From: Chimonanthus salicifolius
Lineage: Eukaryota; Streptophyta; Magnoliopsida; Laurales; Calycanthaceae
Length of the DNA stretch: 64,000 nucleotides
Assembly: GCA_013350335.1 (NCBI GenBank)
Contig: CM023540.1
Location: 23,167,175 to 23,231,174 of the forward strand
Direction: 5' to 3'
Shown here: positions 62,450 through 64,000 of the stretch, one piece after another
Layout: each line of letters begins with the position of its first letter
How positions within the stretch are numbered: the first letter of the stretch is position 1
Notes under the pieces: model-generated
Seen by the model: only the letters and a program-made list of their open reading frames with translations
Database searches by the model: none
What the model was told of the DNA's origin: nothing
Program-made: the position numbers and the translations under genes

Positions 62450-62690
62450 ACCCGTATAACGACCCGCCCTGTTAATACAATATTGTTCACTTTGGACCTA
62501 CACATGCAGACCCATACGATTTTGCTTTGGCAAACCAACCCACTGTTGCTCCCAAAAGACTTTATACTAGAAGGAGGAAGGCTACTACTTATATAGCTGA
62601 GAATTTTTAATGTAACTAGCAACATGAGACTTTTTCTCCTCTACACTATAGACCTTCTCTGGAGCAGGGTATTATAACCCGTAGGCTAGG
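62450..62690. mobile_element. Decayed LTR-like block
   Basis: ATAACGACCCGCCCTG, ATATTGTTCACTTTGGACC, GATTTTGCTTTGG and an ACTTATATAGC box follow the same order as in the solo LTR at 14284-14499 (ACGACCCGAC, TATTATCCACTTTGGACC, TGTTTTGCTTTGG, TTATTTATATACC). Ends are eroded and no duplication is visible. Confidence 0.5.
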
Positions 62691-64000
62691 TTTTCCGTAG
62701 TTTCCCACACTAAATTAAAAAAAAAAATTTGTATAATTATATTGAATTTTGAAATCATGGTCCAAGCCATTCGAGTGTATACTTCTTTTGAGCCTTAAAA
62801 TTAAAGTTTGCATTTTATGCCAAGTGTTCAATATTATTGTGTCTGTCATATTGTGTTGACAATAATAATTGAATATTTGATTGCAACTTTAATGTTCCTT
62901 AGTTGCTTTCATACGACCTCACCTAAGCTTGTCCAATTATGGACTCTATCATTAGATAGATTTAGATGTTGGTGCATGAGCATATATGATGGTATTTAAT
63001 TTCTCATGTTAAGAATAGAATAAATATTGAATGGATATTTAATTAAAAGGGAGATTGATTCTAAAGTAGGTGTGTATATAATTTATAAAAAATAATGAAT
63101 GTAACAATAATAGACTATAATCTCGGATGAAATCATTTCTATAAAATATTAAATATAGAACATGGGAATTGTCAATTGGCACGTGATTTGTGAGTTGTAT
63201 TATCAAAAATTAAATGGGTTTAATTTTTAAAAATTTAAATTAGATAGATAAAAATATTAGATCTTAAAAAAATTATTGAGAAACTCTGAGATGTTAACTT
63301 GATGGTCAATTTCTTCTTCGTTTATAGGAAGTCTTGGAATCAAACTCTTTTCAACGCAAGATTCTATATTCAATACATGTGAATTGAGAAGTTTACACGT
63401 GTTTCAAAAATTAGTCACTTTAATACCTTGATCTTAAAAGATTTTTTTTTTTCGGAGAGGATTCAATAGGATAGCAGCATTTAATTTTTTTTAATAAGCT
63501 CAAGGACCATGATCAGTGCGGGTATGGGTTGCATTATGGACTTGACCCATTGGAGGGCAATTCTGTCAATATGAGGCATTGTTGCTTGGGCCAAATATAT
63601 CAGTTAAGTGCTGACCTTTTTTTGGGATTTGGGAATGGATCCCAAATCAGAAAAATCAAAAGAAAAGATAGAAAGAAAGAGAGGCGCTTTCTTCTTCCCT
63701 TTTCCCTCTCTCTCTTGCTTTTGAAAATCATTTCACCTGCAAAAACCCCGTCACTTTCAACGCCGTACGTCCTCATTACTCCCTCTTAAGCCGTCGGACC
63801 GAAGTTTGGTGACAAAAGTCAGATTGCATTTAATGCTGTGTTTCTCATCCTTACATTTTTACTTTCCCATCTTGCCCCTTTTCTGCCCTCACTCTTCTGC
63901 CCCACCTTTCCCTCTATTTCAGTCGTTGGATCTGTCATCCAACGAGTTGGAATGAGGCCACGTCTGGATGGGCCCCATTTGACCGGGCGTCAAAGATGAG
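62691..64000. other. Intergenic to window end; last 500 bases promoter-like
   Basis: AT-rich to about 63480. From 63650 the sequence becomes less AT-rich and pyrimidine-rich, as near a plant promoter, and contains TGCATTTA at 63825-63832, the complement of the L1-box TAAATGCA. No coding frame is supported; the 86-residue frame at 63529-63789 is low complexity. Confidence 0.35.

Noticed and set aside
1..64000. CRISPR array, operon or bacterial-type system
   Set aside because: No regularly spaced direct repeats with unique spacers, and all genes are plant nuclear genes with plant-type introns and UTRs.

Overview
This is a gene-poor, AT-rich stretch of nuclear DNA from a flowering plant. It has spliced genes with GT-AG introns, plant-only transcription factor families (ZF-HD, BPC, HD-ZIP IV) and a chloroplast Calvin-cycle enzyme. 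Between the genes lie plant-type MITEs, TRIM retrotransposons, SINEs and LINE relics. I cannot name the species; nothing in the genes points to grasses.

Five genes are clear. They are a ZF-HD homeobox gene (9909-10407, minus), an ANTH-domain clathrin-assembly-like protein (26303-27481, plus), phosphoribulokinase in six exons (32056-37066, plus), a class I BASIC PENTACYSTEINE factor (46352-47212, minus) and an HDG11/HDG12-type HD-ZIP IV factor in ten exons (55509-59278, minus). A sixth piece at 30955-31182 looks like a first exon broken by a MITE end, possibly from a xyloglucan endotransglucosylase. The genes are not an operon or a cluster. They are independent plant genes spaced about 5-16 kb apart.

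Three of the five genes (ZF-HD, ANTH, HD-ZIP IV) carry single-base indels at conserved coding positions, while all other bases and splice sites remain intact. Four are extra bases in a run of two or three identical bases and one is a compensating loss. Uncorrected assembly error is the simplest reading. If real, they would turn the ZF-HD gene into a mini-zinc-finger-like protein and break the HD-ZIP IV gene.

The intergenic space is a well-preserved collection of small non-autonomous elements. A MULE-type MITE family with 9-bp target duplications has three copies, one of which (19917-20515) contains a nested hAT-type MITE with a perfect 8-bp duplication. A 1,049-bp foldback element (29193-30241) has perfect 9-bp duplications and an unusual core of four alternating inverted units. 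A TRIM element with three LTRs lies at 51245-52266, a solo LTR at 14284-14499, a Stowaway at 49059-49249, and LINE RNase H/zf-RVT relics in both orientations occupy 42.0-44.8 kb. Stretches where I see nothing are marked as such.
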